Shown here one piece after another: positions 24,925 through 55,302 of a stretch of DNA of 64,000 nt. The position numbers were made by a program, and so were the translations under genes. The stretch lies in NCBI GenBank assembly GCA_963693365.1, contig CAVNZM010000015.1, positions 806,001-870,000 of the forward strand, in the 5' to 3' direction. The notes under the pieces were generated by a model that made no database searches, was not told the origin of the DNA, and saw only the letters and a list, made by a program, of their open reading frames with translations. The stretch is from Amoebidium appalachense (taxonomy: Eukaryota > Ichthyosporea). Numbering within the stretch: the stretch's first letter is position 1; each line of letters opens with the position of its first letter.

Positions 24925-25454
24925 TGTGAATTTGAGTTGCTTCCTATTATTCTCCCTTCCCCCCCTTTCCTTCCGTGTGGCGGGTTTCTTAATTCAAAAC
25001 TCCTTATCTTAGGGTAAATATAGCCCGCCACCCATCATGGAACGTGGTTGCTCAGAGGCTCCTTCGGCTTTACAAACTGCAGCACAGTGCCTTTCCTGCC
25101 CGAAGGCCGTAGTTGCGTAGTTGGACTGGCAGCCATACACACTATTCTGAAGAGGCATCTTTATACCCCATTTTAGATTAGCTAAATACGTAGCTCAACG
25201 GTGTTCAAGGGCCAATGATTTTGGCATGCGTTTGGTGTTTGTCCTAAGCAAAAAACAACAACAGTATGAGGCTCAGCATGCTCGGAAACTAACAACAGCT
25301 TGAACAGTCAGCTACGAACGATGCGATTGGCCAATTTGCCCGCCAAAACCAGCCTGTTACTATTTTCGGAACAGATCTCTCATTTTTGATGCTATTTTCG
25401 GAACAGGCTGGAATCGGTGATCATTTCGGGTCAGGCTGGAGTAAGATCGTGACG
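23991..25454. other. Spacer with microsatellites; no gene seen
   Basis: The spacer contains (CA)n mixtures at 24240-24500, a CT stretch at 24505-24560, G runs at 24715-24743 and 24890-24922, and otherwise unremarkable sequence. No frame has family motifs. Confidence 0.6.
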
Positions 25455-25700
25455 CACCAGTTTCCAGGCCCGGGAGATTAGGAGGCCTTGCCTCCCCCTC
25501 CCTCCCTCCCTCACTTCCTCCTTGGCATAAATGCAACTCCCCCCCCCCCCCCCCTCCCCCCCCCCCCCCCCTTCCTCCTTGGCATAAATGCAACCTCCCC
25601 CCCCCCCCCCCCTCCCTCCCTCCCTCCCTCCCTCCCTCCCTTCCTCCTTGGCATAAATGCAAACCCCCCCCCGGCCCCCCTTCCTCACCTCCCTCCCCCC
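25455..25700. repeat. Inverted copy of the tRNA-like repeat plus a three-unit poly-C tandem repeat
   Basis: 25455-25498 is the reverse complement of the repeat at 15425-15475. It is followed by three units of CCTCCTTGGCATAAATGCAA, each ending in a C tract (units near 25516, 25573 and 25643), with C and CCCT expansions between them. Confidence 0.8.
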
Positions 25701-26960
25701 CATGATTTGACAGTAATGTGGCGCCGGCACGCAATCTTGCACCCTCAGTGAAAATCCATGCTAGCTATAGGACCAAGACCCTACAATATTAATATTAACA
25801 TAGTACAATAACTATTTATAATATCATCTTGTATTCGACAAGACTGCTATTGAACTGAGATCATCGGATTGCACGCGTACTACTAGTGCGCTCTATGTAT
25901 GTAACGCCATCCTCAGTCATACGCGGTCACATCTCCAGGGAATTATTACACATGTTGCAACAATCGAAGGACGGGTACATGCATATGTACATGTGCTGTA
26001 CAGTGATAATCGCAGCACTTTCCATATTATACCTACTATTAATATTGTGTCTATTGATATATACTATGATTACTGTTGCATATCATGCACATGACATGAG
26101 TCACGGTTTTGTTGAAATGCACGCCTATATGGTCATCCACACGCTTTTCCGTCAGAGAATGGCGCTTGAAGCACTGATTGCATGCTACACGTGTGTTGCA
26201 ACATGGCGTGTCGACACGGTTTATCAATTTATCATGGTGTCACACCCCACGGCCAACATGCTGGCGCAGTATGATTGGCTACTTTTTGGCGCCGCGGGTT
26301 AGACCCCGTGACTAGGCTGCACGTCTTTGGAGTAGATGACTGGTAACCAATCAACAGACGATAATTGTTAACCGTCGGCTCCTCCTGTGGAGCCATACAC
26401 GTGATCTAATTAGCACGCCTGCATGGGTTACACTTGCCAACAAATAAACGCTTCAAGACATGACAGCATAGCAACTACGGGGAGATATAATATATATTTT
26501 GTTTAGAAAAGAAAAAAGAACGATGCATTGATATGGGCATAACCTATTTCTTAGCACAACCTCCACCTGCGCGGTATCGATGACGCACACAGTCGCCATC
26601 TATGTCGTTGTGATATACAACGTTTGATTGGCTTAAATAGAATTTCATTGTTGCCGGGATTGGAGGAACCGTATTCCAATCATATTCATTCAAAACCCAC
26701 GCAGGAATTTCTTGATTCAAAGTGGGGCAAACTAGGATCAAAAACACGCAGCCAGGCTAGTCCATATAAACAAAAACTGCTTTTGAACATATTATCGTAT
26801 AAAAGCTGCATAAATAATTACATTTTCATGTCATATGTTACATATTTTAGAAATTAACTGTTTTATGATCATTCTGTAATGAATAATAAGCGCGAATTAG
26901 CGTCTCATATAGATTACAGGATTTGCACATCTCTAGCCCGTACATGTGACTGGTTTATTG
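25701..26960. other. AT-rich spacer; one uninterrupted frame without recognisable features
   Basis: A 139-codon frame at 25886-26302 (first ATG 25895) contains a hydrophobic stretch near residues 40-65 but no family motif, and I consider it probably non-coding. GATTGG/CCAATC motifs near 26275, 26346 and 26632 may belong to promoters. Confidence 0.4.
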
Positions 26961-26963
26961 CTC

Positions 26964-27040
26964 CAGCCAATCACCAGGCACGTAATCATTGGCGTCAACT
27001 ATATAAACAGATCGCGTCAGTCACCATCATCACAATCACC
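26964..27040 (+). promoter_or_regulatory. Core promoter of the PDZ gene (CCAAT and TATA)
   Basis: GCCAATCACC at 26966-26975 and CTATATAAACAG near 26999-27010 lie about 155-200 bp before the first ATG (27165). The spacing suits a start of transcription near 27035. Confidence 0.6.
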
Positions 27041-27164
27041 GACTGGTTCGCTCTCCCATCAGCTAAACTGCTGAAGTGCCTGTTATATCACGGCACCGAG
27101 TTACCCTCAATTGATTGACATACACAAGCAAAATATACCGAATCAGTGAAAACAAAGTAAAGAA

Positions 27165-27954
27165 ATGACAATGGACTCTCTCCTGGGCATGTTGAGCTGG
27201 CCATGGGCCACGCAGTCAATCCAGCAGGAAACTACGACACCCGCACCTCGGCAAAAGAAACCCAAAACGTCCGCCACAAACATGCACACAAAACGGCCGG
27301 CAATGGCACAAAGACCAGATAGAAAGTGCGTTGCGGACGTCCCAGCAACTGTGTCAACGACAAGCACAGACAACGGTGCAGAGGCCACAACGGCGCGAAA
27401 TTCGTCTGCACAAAGGTGAAGGTGTTCCTTTTGGTATCGCCATTTCCAGACTCGGCTCAAGCGTCTACATCACTTCCGTCGACAGAGGTTCCCCAGCCTG
27501 GCGCGTAGGCCTAACAATTGGCGACCGTATCGACATTGTAAACGACGTGCACGCCTACCAAACACGTGTGAGCGCACAGGCGGTTATGGAAGAACTCGCT
27601 AAAAGTGAAGAGGTTGAGTTGCTCATCTGCGACGCACCGCTTGTTCGTCGTGTGGTTGTTAACAAGGAGACGTCCGGGCAGAAACTCGGCCTACACTACG
27701 AAGACCTGCAAATTAGCATACCGCGGCCGGGCACGGCGCTAGAGCCTTTTGCTGAACAGGTGGCAGGGTTGGGTTTGCTGCATATTGACGATATGAATGC
27801 TACCAGCCTGCCCCCCAAAATGGCCTGCAAGGTTGCCGGTCAGTGGTTTTCGTCAAAGGGGTCTATTGAGCTCACGCTGGCTCCGGCTTTTTTTGTGGAG
27901 GAAGTTATGTATGTGAGACAGTTGCAAGCTAGCCGTCGTGCTTATCACTATTAG
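27165..27954 (+). CDS. PDZ-domain protein with an unresolved frame change near its N-terminus
   Basis: The frame ending at TAG 27952-27954 carries a PDZ domain: IRLHKGEGVPFGIAIS (the PFGI carboxylate-binding loop), VYITSVDRGSPAWRVGL and IGDRIDIVND, then a helix and VELLICDAPL. The C-terminal 120 residues are not recognised. This frame has no ATG before the domain. The first ATG after the TATA box (27165, MTMDSLLGMLSW) is in another frame and stops at 27419 after a Thr/Lys/Pro-rich stretch. Either a 1-base difference lies between about 27320 and 27410, or a very small intron joins the two. It appears otherwise intronless, unlike its neighbours. PDZ domains bind protein C-termini; partner unknown. 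Confidence 0.6.
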
Positions 27955-28529
27955 TCTATTATTGTACATGGTGAATGATTCAAAACTGGCTAGGTATATA
28001 ACTCAATTATTCAATTTATTATACATAATGTGTTGGTGACGAATTAAGGCAAAGACAAATGCGAATGTACAGCATGATGAATATGTCATTATAACAGTAA
28101 TTTTCAGGCAGGATGCTTGACGATTGCAGATCGTAATTCCACCCCTTGTGGTAACCACGGGCACAGTGCTGGTCACGTGCACATGATCCAAAAATACAAA
28201 CCAATCAATTGATCAAAAACTCGCTGGCGTGAATGCAGTTAATGACATGCACACAACGTTTGTGCAAACGAAAATAAATCTTATTATGTTAGCAACAGTG
28301 ACAACCTCATTTACTCTTTGGCTAGAAAAAAATTTTCTCTCTTGAGTTCTTTTTTTTTCTTTTCTATTTCCCGACCAAGTGGTGCATATATGTTCCTGCT
28401 CCCCCCCTACCTCCTACCCCCCCCCCTCCCCCCCCTCCCGCCTCCCACACACACACAGACACACACCCAAACAAAAATCACACACCTTTGTTTTCTTCTT
28501 CCTATTTTTTCCAGTTTCCCTTTCATCCT
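27955..28529. other. Downstream of the PDZ gene; nothing further seen
   Basis: AT-rich sequence with a possible polyadenylation-type AATAAA near 28272 and short T and C runs. No gene is visible. Confidence 0.4.
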
Positions 28530-28900
<371 letters not shown>

Positions 28901-29204
28901 GGGTGCATGAATCGAGCTCCTTCAAGTGCATGTGAACGTTAAATTGTTTGTGTGCAAGGGGATAGTATGTATTAAAAAGCACAAGAAATTCTTACCTGGA
29001 TGTTTTCATGACTTGTCCTGGAATACTGGGAATTATTCCGAATGACGAATTAATACAGTGTACTTGGACCTGATCATTATGCATTCTGTCAACATCACAC
29101 AGAAATTTATGAAGTCAGCGCTGCAGCAGAACCGTGCATGCGTTATCCAAATCAAACCGGATACGATAAGTGTCTGCATTAAGTGTACATGTCACCACGG
29201 AAGC

Positions 29205-29688
29205 ATATAATGGCTGTGTGCGTGTGCATGTGCATATGCATGTACGCGCGCACGCGCGCGCGCGCGCGCGCGGACGCGCGTGTGTGTGTGTGCATGCTTG
29301 TGTGTGTGTCTGTGTGTGTGTATGCGTCTGTGCGTGTGCGTGTGTGCATGTGTGCATGTGCGTGTGTGCGTGTGTCTGTGCATTTGCGTGTGTGCGTGTC
29401 TGGTGTGTACGTGTGTGCATGTGTGTGTGCGTGTGCGTGTGTGTGCATATTGCTCTTGTGTGTGTTCGAACCGTGCGCATGCACGTGCGTGCACATGTGC
29501 AAGTACCTGTGTGTTTGTGCATATGTGTGTGCCTGTGTATGGGTGCCTGTTTGTGCTTTTGCGTTTGCAAATTGTGTGTGCATGTGCGTGTGTGTTTTTG
29601 CTTGTGTGTGTGTACTTGTATTGCGCTTGTGCATGTGCGAAGTGTGCGTGTTGCATGTGTAGCATGTGCGCGCTTGAATGTATTGCGC

Positions 29689-29725
<37 letters not shown>

Positions 29726-30233
29726 CGCGATTGTGCCAAGCATGCGCACGTATTGTGCGTGTTCGTGTGCTTGTGCGTGCGTGCGTGCGTGCGTGTGTGT
29801 GTGTGTACGTTTGTGCTTGCTTGTGCGTGTGAGCAGGCGCGATTGTGCCGAGTATGTGTGTATGTGTGTGTACGTGTGCTTATACGGGCACGCGTGGGGG
29901 CACGATTGTGCGAAGTGCGTGTACACGTGTGTGCCCATTTCTGTACCTGCAGCTGTGCCTGTGTGTGCCCTTGCTAGGATTATGTGTGTGTAGCCTGTGC
30001 ACTTGTGCGTGTGTGGGCCACTGTATGTGTGTGTGTTCGGATGACCGTGAGCGTGAGCATGCGCACTTGCTATGCGTTCGTGTTCGCTTGCGCTCATTGC
30101 GCATGTGTGGTCCGTGCGGTACGTGTGTGCATGTGTGTGCATGTGCGCGTGCGTGTACTTGTGCATGTGCATGTGCGCGTGCATATAAAGGTGTGAGCGT
30201 GTGCGTGCCACTGTGTGCAATTGTGCGGTGTGC

Positions 30234-30264
<31 letters not shown>

Positions 30265-30393
30265 CTTGTTTGTGTATGCATGTGTGCGCCCCAATGTGTG
30301 TGTGTGTGTGTGCATGTGTAGGACCGCGCGTGTGCACACGTACGTGTGTGTGCACTTGCTGGAGTGCACGCAATGCCATGTGTGGTCTGTTTG

Positions 30394-30428
<35 letters not shown>

Positions 30429-30655
30429 CAATTGATATGTGTGTGTGTGGGCATGTGCCGAACTCGTGTGCACGTGTGCGTGTGTGCGCAGTGTGTATGC
30501 CTGTGTGGCTTGTTGGATATTTGTGTGTGTGTGTGTGTATGTTTGCGTGTGCGCACGTGCGTGCAGGCACATGTGGGCGTGCGCATGCGCAGAGTCGCAT
30601 TTGATGTGTGTAATGTGTGCCCGAACGTACGCGTACGCACGTGTGTTTGTGTGTG
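29205..30655. repeat. 1.45-kb imperfect TG-rich block
   Basis: The plus strand is dominated by TGTG, TGCG and TGCA steps with scattered interruptions. It produces long Cys/Val frames on plus and His/Thr frames (up to about 500 codons) on minus. These have no domain content and arise from the dinucleotide periodicity; Z-DNA-prone alternating purine-pyrimidine sequence is expected. Confidence 0.9.
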
Positions 30656-31666
30656 ATTGGGTATGGTTGAAAGCAAGATGTGTGCTCTGCTCACAAGGAA
30701 GAGACAAAGTAGCAATCAGAGCAAAGAAAAGCAGCCAATGGGCAGAACCTCCGGGAATATTCCATTTCCATAGCAAGAAAAGGGGGATAGATAAAAGATA
30801 GACCAGTTGCTTTCAGAAGTAAAATTCCAAATCAGGATTAGGTATATGTCTATTTCGCAGTTTTTTCATGTCATGTCGTTTATTTCGCCCTTTTTCTTCT
30901 ACATTCCCATTTCGTAATTCCTTTTCGTAGAACAATGTTTTTTTTTTTATTTCTTTATTTATTATTTTTTTTTTTTTATTATATTTTTTTCATTTGTGTA
31001 TTCAGTATCAATTTCGTTTTCTTTTTTTTTTTTTTCAGTCTGTGTGTGTGTGCGTGCGTGCGTGCATGTGTGTGTGTGTGGGGGGGGGGGGGAGGGCGCG
31101 CGCACACACACACATGTGGTAGTGGTAGTGGTGGATCCACTTTACCGATCGATCTTTTCCCAGAACTTATTCAGCTTCCACACATTCTTTATTGCAGAAT
31201 CGGGATAAGTTACCCTTTTTAACACCCCGCCTTGGTCATATGCTATCCTGATAAAAGCTGAAATGGGCGAACCACACCACAACAACGCTAACATGTCAGG
31301 GGCAGAAAATAACTAACCATACAGTTTACTAGCAGGATAGGAGTGTATCACAAACCAACCTAGCCAGATATATATCCGTATGCGCATATGTTATATGGAA
31401 TTACATGATTTACCATCCTCGAACAACGGTATTTTGCACCTTTTGGGTTTTTGCGTGTGTATGTTCCTTCATCTTTTTTCGAAAGAAGGAATGTGTTGTG
31501 CTCGCACGTGTGTGCCCCTGCATGTGTGCATGTGTGCACACGTTCATGAACGGGAGTGCGCCTGTGTGTGGGTCTACATAAATACATAAAATACATAAAC
31601 AGACGAAAAGTATCGGCTGGATGATACACCAGCACTGGCTTTTCACAAGGAGAACTTTCCAGAAGA
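30656..31666. other. Region downstream of gene C
   Basis: It contains T runs (30935-31035), a short (GT)n/poly-G (31040-31092) and otherwise non-repetitive sequence. It follows the stop of gene C, so it should include that gene's 3' untranslated region. No other coding signal is seen. Confidence 0.5.
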
Positions 31667-42024
<10,358 letters not shown>

Positions 42025-42443
42025 TTTCTTTCCGTAGTCAACGACAGAAAAACAGCTGCAAAAAAAAAAAAAACATACAAACCGGCGCACAACAGCAACA
42101 AAAAAAAATCACCGTTGACAGCCAAGACTGACCAGCGCCCTTCTCGCTTGGACCTTTTTGTTGGAGCGCGCGCACACAACAAACTTCTGCCAATCAGAAA
42201 CCGTTTCGTGTTTTGCCGGGAAGGGATTTGATTGGCTGTCTTTAATAAGCAAACCCTCGGGTGTAAAAAAAAAAGCAAACCATCGTACGTTTTCGGTGAC
42301 TTTTCCGGATCCCCCCCTTTTTTCTTTGCTTTTCGTTCTGTGCTTGCAGTCATAACTCAATAATAACTAGCACTGCAACATTCAATAGTAAATACTTTTT
42401 ACATAACATTACTTCTGTAGACCTACAGTCCAAAAAAAAAAAA
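42025..42443. promoter_or_regulatory. Bidirectional promoter between gene C and the aldo-keto reductase
   Basis: Only 419 bp separate the two start codons. The interval contains two opposed CCAAT-type boxes, GCCAATCAGAAA near 42189 and GATTTGATTGGCTG near 42226, consistent with NF-Y-driven divergent transcription. No TATA box is evident. Confidence 0.6.
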
Positions 42444-50161
<7,718 letters not shown>

Positions 50162-50286
50162 AGTTATTTCGTCGTTTTTTCTTTTCATTTCCTTTTCCCT
50201 TTTTCTTCTCTCTCTTTTTTCTTTCTTTCTTTCTCTCTTTCTCTCTCTTTTTTTTTTTTTGTGTGTGTGTGTGTGTGTGTGTGTGC

Positions 50287-50365
<79 letters not shown>

Positions 50366-51059
50366 GTTGTTGTTGTTGTTGTGCGTGTGTGTGTTGATGT
50401 TATGCCGATGCTGGATTGTGTCCCACCAGTATTAACTTGAATAAGCAGTAAAGATAAGAGTGTAACCTTAATAATTCCTAATTCTGTAGCTTGGCGGTAG
50501 TGTCGCAGTGTGTTTAAAGTTATGTTGTGCATGTAAATGTAGGCATGCTTAATTTGCGGAAATTTCGTTCATGTGAACATTGATTTGTATAAACATGGTT
50601 AAAAAGGAGTCAAAGAAGGTGGGGTATGATTGTTCTAGCAAGTGCTTTAGGTTGTGTGAAAGTTTTGGTTGATGATTGTTCTAAGAGCACATCAATATTC
50701 CTCCATTCAGGTATGTGTACCATGCTGAAGTTTGTGTATATACCATGTTTGTACAATCTAAATGATCTTGTTTTTTCCATTAAATATTTGCTTTTTCGAC
50801 TGTATAAAGCCAGAGTGTATGTTTATGTATATTGGGTACAGTGCAGTGCACAGCTGTCTGTGTTCCGTGACAAAAGAATGAGAGATCTAGAGAGAAACTT
50901 TGATCGAGAGGGTCTAGAAGATCTAGAGAAACAGAGGGAGAGAGGGGGGGGGGAGAGGGGAGAGAGAGAGAGAGAGAGAGAGGTCTCAGAGGAAGACGGA
51001 GAGGGTGGGGGGGGGGGGGGGGGAGGGGGGAGGGAGAAAAAGAGGGAGAGAGAGAAATT

Positions 51060-51106
<47 letters not shown>

Positions 51107-51218
51107 CGCCTCCGGGAGATTCCAAAGAGGCGAGAGAGTCTTATTAGAGAGAGAGAGGGAGGGAGAGGGAGGGAGGGAGGGAGGGAAGGAGAGCACAGAG
51201 AGAAAAAGAGAGGGAAGA

Positions 51219-51290
<72 letters not shown>

Positions 51291-51364
51291 TGTGTGTGGG
51301 GGGGGGGGGGGGGGGGGGGGGGGGAACAGAGAGAGAGAGAGAAGAAGAGGGGGGGGAGAGGGGG

Positions 51365-51395
<31 letters not shown>

Positions 51396-52380
51396 AGAGA
51401 GAGGGAGGGAGGTGTATGTCTGTTGTGTGTACGTGCGGGGACAACATTCGATCAGCACACATCCCCTCAAATCCTGGGCCTGGGTCCTGCCGAGTCAAGT
51501 CAACCCGGGTCAGTGGGCTCGGGGGCCGGGGGTGTCGTTTTTAGCATGATGATCTATTTTGGGCTAGGATCACGGCCATCTAGGTGTTTCTAGATGGCCG
51601 TGGGCTAGGATGTATCATAGTCACGAGGCCTGGATCCCGAAGTTCCTTGAATTTGTTGTGACCGTGTCGTGTTTTGGAGCCACGGCCGCACATGACATAA
51701 ACAGCACGTATACCCGCTGGTTTATTATTCTTTCATCGTGTAAGAAACTCTAATACATATGCATAAACTCATTATACTGTGCCCATACACCATGCTTTAC
51801 ATAGCGTATATCTCCGTCGGTCCGTCTGTGGGACTATTCAGTGTCCGCGCACGTGCACATACACGAGTGAAAGTGCTCACGAACTGACGGGCGAGTCGAG
51901 GCGACCAGCCTTCCAGATCTATTCTTATAAGGGCCCAGGGGGGCGCATCAATCGTGAAAAAACTCAAATGCTTTTTTAATATTTTTAAATTGAAATTAAA
52001 TTGAAATTCAAGTAATTGCATTGGGGTCTCTACGGCTGTGGAGATTGCGGGGGATTTTATTTGAGAGTGCTGCCTTCACCTGATTGGAGAAATGATGCAA
52101 TGGAGATCCTCGCTGTTGATTGGCTAGTTGAGGTAAACAAATGCGTCGCCGAACTCAACATGAACTGACTTATATAATGTTTTATATATAGTGTTCTATA
52201 GAGTGTTTTCCCTAAATTTGATTAGAAGTTTACCATTGTTATAGATTTACACTGAGAAATCTTTTGTGTTTTTATTTTTTCATATTAAGGGCATGGGGTT
52301 AACGTTGGCATACTATGTGTTGCCGGCATGGATATAGCAAATTTGAGCACGTGTGAAGCGAGTCCTGCAGCTGGAAGTTC
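50162..52380. other. Intergenic region after the reductase; repeats and a hairpin, no gene
   Basis: It includes T/C-rich sequence and (GT)n (50262-50363), a GA/poly-G/(TA)n block (50940-51410, TA at 51220-51253) and, at 51571-51602, a perfect 13-bp-stem hairpin (CACGGCCATCTAG, loop GTGTTT). The rest is AT-rich, with CCAAT-type motifs near 52080 and 52120. Glu/Arg-rich frames in the GA block are artefacts. Confidence 0.65.
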
Positions 52381-52392
52381 TTATATAAAGTT
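52378..52392 (+). promoter_or_regulatory. TATA box of the ZIP transporter gene
   Basis: CTTATATAAAGTTTG lies about 195 bp before the predicted start codon at 52583. The sequence between contains no other in-frame ATG start for the gene. Confidence 0.6.
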
Positions 52393-54131
52393 TGGAACAG
52401 CGGTGACTGTTTCATTGAGTTCGTAAGATACAGTGGCTATTGTAGCAAGAAGCCACCCAAATCCTAGACAAAAAAAGGGCTCACTGAATCAGAACAACCA
52501 AGTCGACAAATACACCTGCAGCTGTGTCAGCCAAATATATGGTAGTCACGGTGGTCGACGTCGACGCGTATTTAAGACAAGAATGAGGAGTGTTTTCGTG
52601 ACGGGGTGGTGTGCCATCTGCGCTGCCAGTTTGCTTGCTGGTGCTGAAGGTATGTTTTGCATGGGTCGTGGATGCTCCTTGCTCAAATTTAGGCACGTAC
52701 ACAGGACTGGTGGGCGTGTCACATGCATATCACCATCATGCATATAATTCTCTCTTTTTTTTGAAGATATTCAGTCTCAGAAATTGCACCCAGTGGGCTA
52801 TTATCATGATGTGATTCTGGTTATGAGTCTCAAAACTTGTTGCTGATTATGGGTCTAAATACAAGCACAACCACCGGATTTCATCGTGCCTTTTTATTCC
52901 TTAGGGTACGTATCTAAAACAACATGGTCGCAATTTTTTAAAGTTAGCTGCCGCGAGACGTGCGCACGCACCGTACACGGAAGAATGCAACTTCAAACCA
53001 CTTCCCACCAAATATCAGGCAGAGTTCCCTTGAAGCTTTAGAGCCACATCACCCCTCTCTATCTTTCTCTCACACCTACTAATTTATATTTCAAAAATTT
53101 CTCACAGAACTTTTTCGTGCAGCTGCTACTGTGAGCCAATCTACAACGTCAGCCACACCCATCAAGGCACTAGTGGCACAAACAGCTGCCGCTGTGCTGT
53201 CCAAACTACCCGCCGCCACCGTTCACGCCGACGATGACCACGACCACAACCACGAAGAGGACCATTTAAACACACCACATACAACATTGGTAACAACATC
53301 GTCACCTGCATCCACCTCTGCAAACCAAATAGCAGCGGCTACCAACACCGCTCACACTGATCATGAACATGACGACCACGAACATGAAAAAGAGTGTGGT
53401 GGTCACGGTGAGCTACATGGAGACCACTGCGACTGCAATACTGGATACATTGCATCGCCCACAAACAAGAAATTATGTGTTGCCGCGGGCGACGCCACCA
53501 CAGCTGGTGGTAGTGATGGACACGACGAACATCATCATGACGAACATGGAGATGAAAAGAGCAACACGAAAGATTGTGGTGGGCATGGAACCCTGCACGA
53601 TGGGCATTGCGATTGCCACAAAAACTACACGGTGTCGTCGACGAACAAGACCCTTTGTGTTCCAATCGTAGCCAAGCCAACAATAAACAACTCGTTCGAA
53701 TGCAGCGGTGTGGGTCATTTCCATGACGGTCAATGTCACTGTGAGAAAGGTTTCATGACACCCACTACTAATTCAACCGTGTGTGTTGCTATGCCGGAGC
53801 CCGTTATGTTTACAGGTACAAACTATGATCCCGTGAATTGTTTTGGTGTATTTATTGGATTCCGGTCGTTGACGAAGTCACATGATGATGATATTTTTTC
53901 TTCTAGGTCCATTTTTTTTTAGTTTGCATGTTCTTCTTGTCACATCATGCTCTGATCACCCCTTTCCCACCCAAACCGGACTCCAACCCTCCATCGTCCT
54001 CACTGTACATGTGTGTGCATGTGTACACACACACACATTCACACTCACTTACTCCCTCATCATTCCCTCAATCACTCCCTCACTTACAAGACATACATAA
54101 CGTATGTGCACGCACGCACACGCACCCACGC

Positions 54132-54135
<4 letters not shown>

Positions 54136-54192
<57 letters not shown>

Positions 54193-54217
54193 CACACTGA
54201 CACACACACACACACAG
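54136..54217 (+). repeat. (CA)n abutting the ZIP exon 3 acceptor
   Basis: (CA)n of about 50 bp then a short gap and CACACACACACAG before exon 3. Confidence 0.9.
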
Positions 54218-55271
54218 ATGCCTTAATGGCCGCATACGGCAGCAACAACACCATCAACTCCACCGGCCTGGAGGCTCTTTTCAAAGCCCTAAATCTCACT
54301 GCCACTGCTGCTACCGTCAATGATGACCATGCCGGTCACAACCACCGCCGGCGCCGGGCTGCAGATGACTTGTTGACGTGCATGTCTGCACAGCAGGTAT
54401 GATGATAAGCCTAGGCAAACACAGGCTGTGCACGGTTTGCATGGGGACCAGTAAGCTTAGGGGGTTAAACCCTTAGCTTAATGTAACTAAAAAGAATGTT
54501 TCGGCGACAAATTGTCAGAGGTTGGAATGGAGGCTTTTATACAGATCAAGTGCGTCAACGTTCACACTGCTAATGATCATGATGCGCATCGTCACATACG
54601 CAGCACAAATAGTTCCTCTCCCAATAATGTTCTTAATTTCACACGCTCACTGTCTTGCAAATCTAGCCTCCCTCCCTCACCATTAACCACACATTCTTAG
54701 AGCACTGTCTTGCATTTGTCGTACACAGCATCGGATTCCCCACATACGTCTTAGTCGCAAAAGCACATGCACTCACACATTAGCCTAGGCGTACGACTCC
54801 ATAGTCGTATTTTCTACTTTAAAGCAACCACCGCTACTTCCATTTTAGCGTCTGGGCGGGGAGCCACATTGGTGACGTCATTCTGTGCACAAATTCCATG
54901 ACGCCGTGAAGAAGCTGGCCCTGTCGAATTTCGACATCGGCATGTGACACAATTTGTTTGAATCTCTTGATTGGTGAGACGCATTTGAGAAATGTGGCTC
55001 TCAGGTGGTCAGCGCCGAGACGCTAAAATGGAAGAAGCGGTGGTTGGTTTAACTTACAGATAGTAGAAATTGAACATGTGATGCCCGTTCACAGGTTCTT
55101 GACATGCTGGAGATCGACTCTGCCAAGGGCATCAATGCAACACAGCTCAGCACCATCACCCCCATCATGGTCCAGATGCTCGAAAGTGGCGCATGCAAAT
55201 TGAAAACCGATGCTGCTTCTGAGAGTGTCCAAAACGATGGGGCACTGTCGAAATCGAAGGTGTCCCCCCCC

Positions 55272-55302
<31 letters not shown>

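Noticed and set aside
25886-26302. Possible 139-codon membrane protein gene
   Set aside because: No ATG at the frame start, no homology motif, AT-rich codons and no promoter evidence; left as an uncalled open frame.
29192-30715. A 507-codon minus-strand frame rich in His and Thr
   Set aside because: It is only the (CA)n/TG-rich repeat read in one frame; overlapping frames on both strands are equally open and no domain is present.
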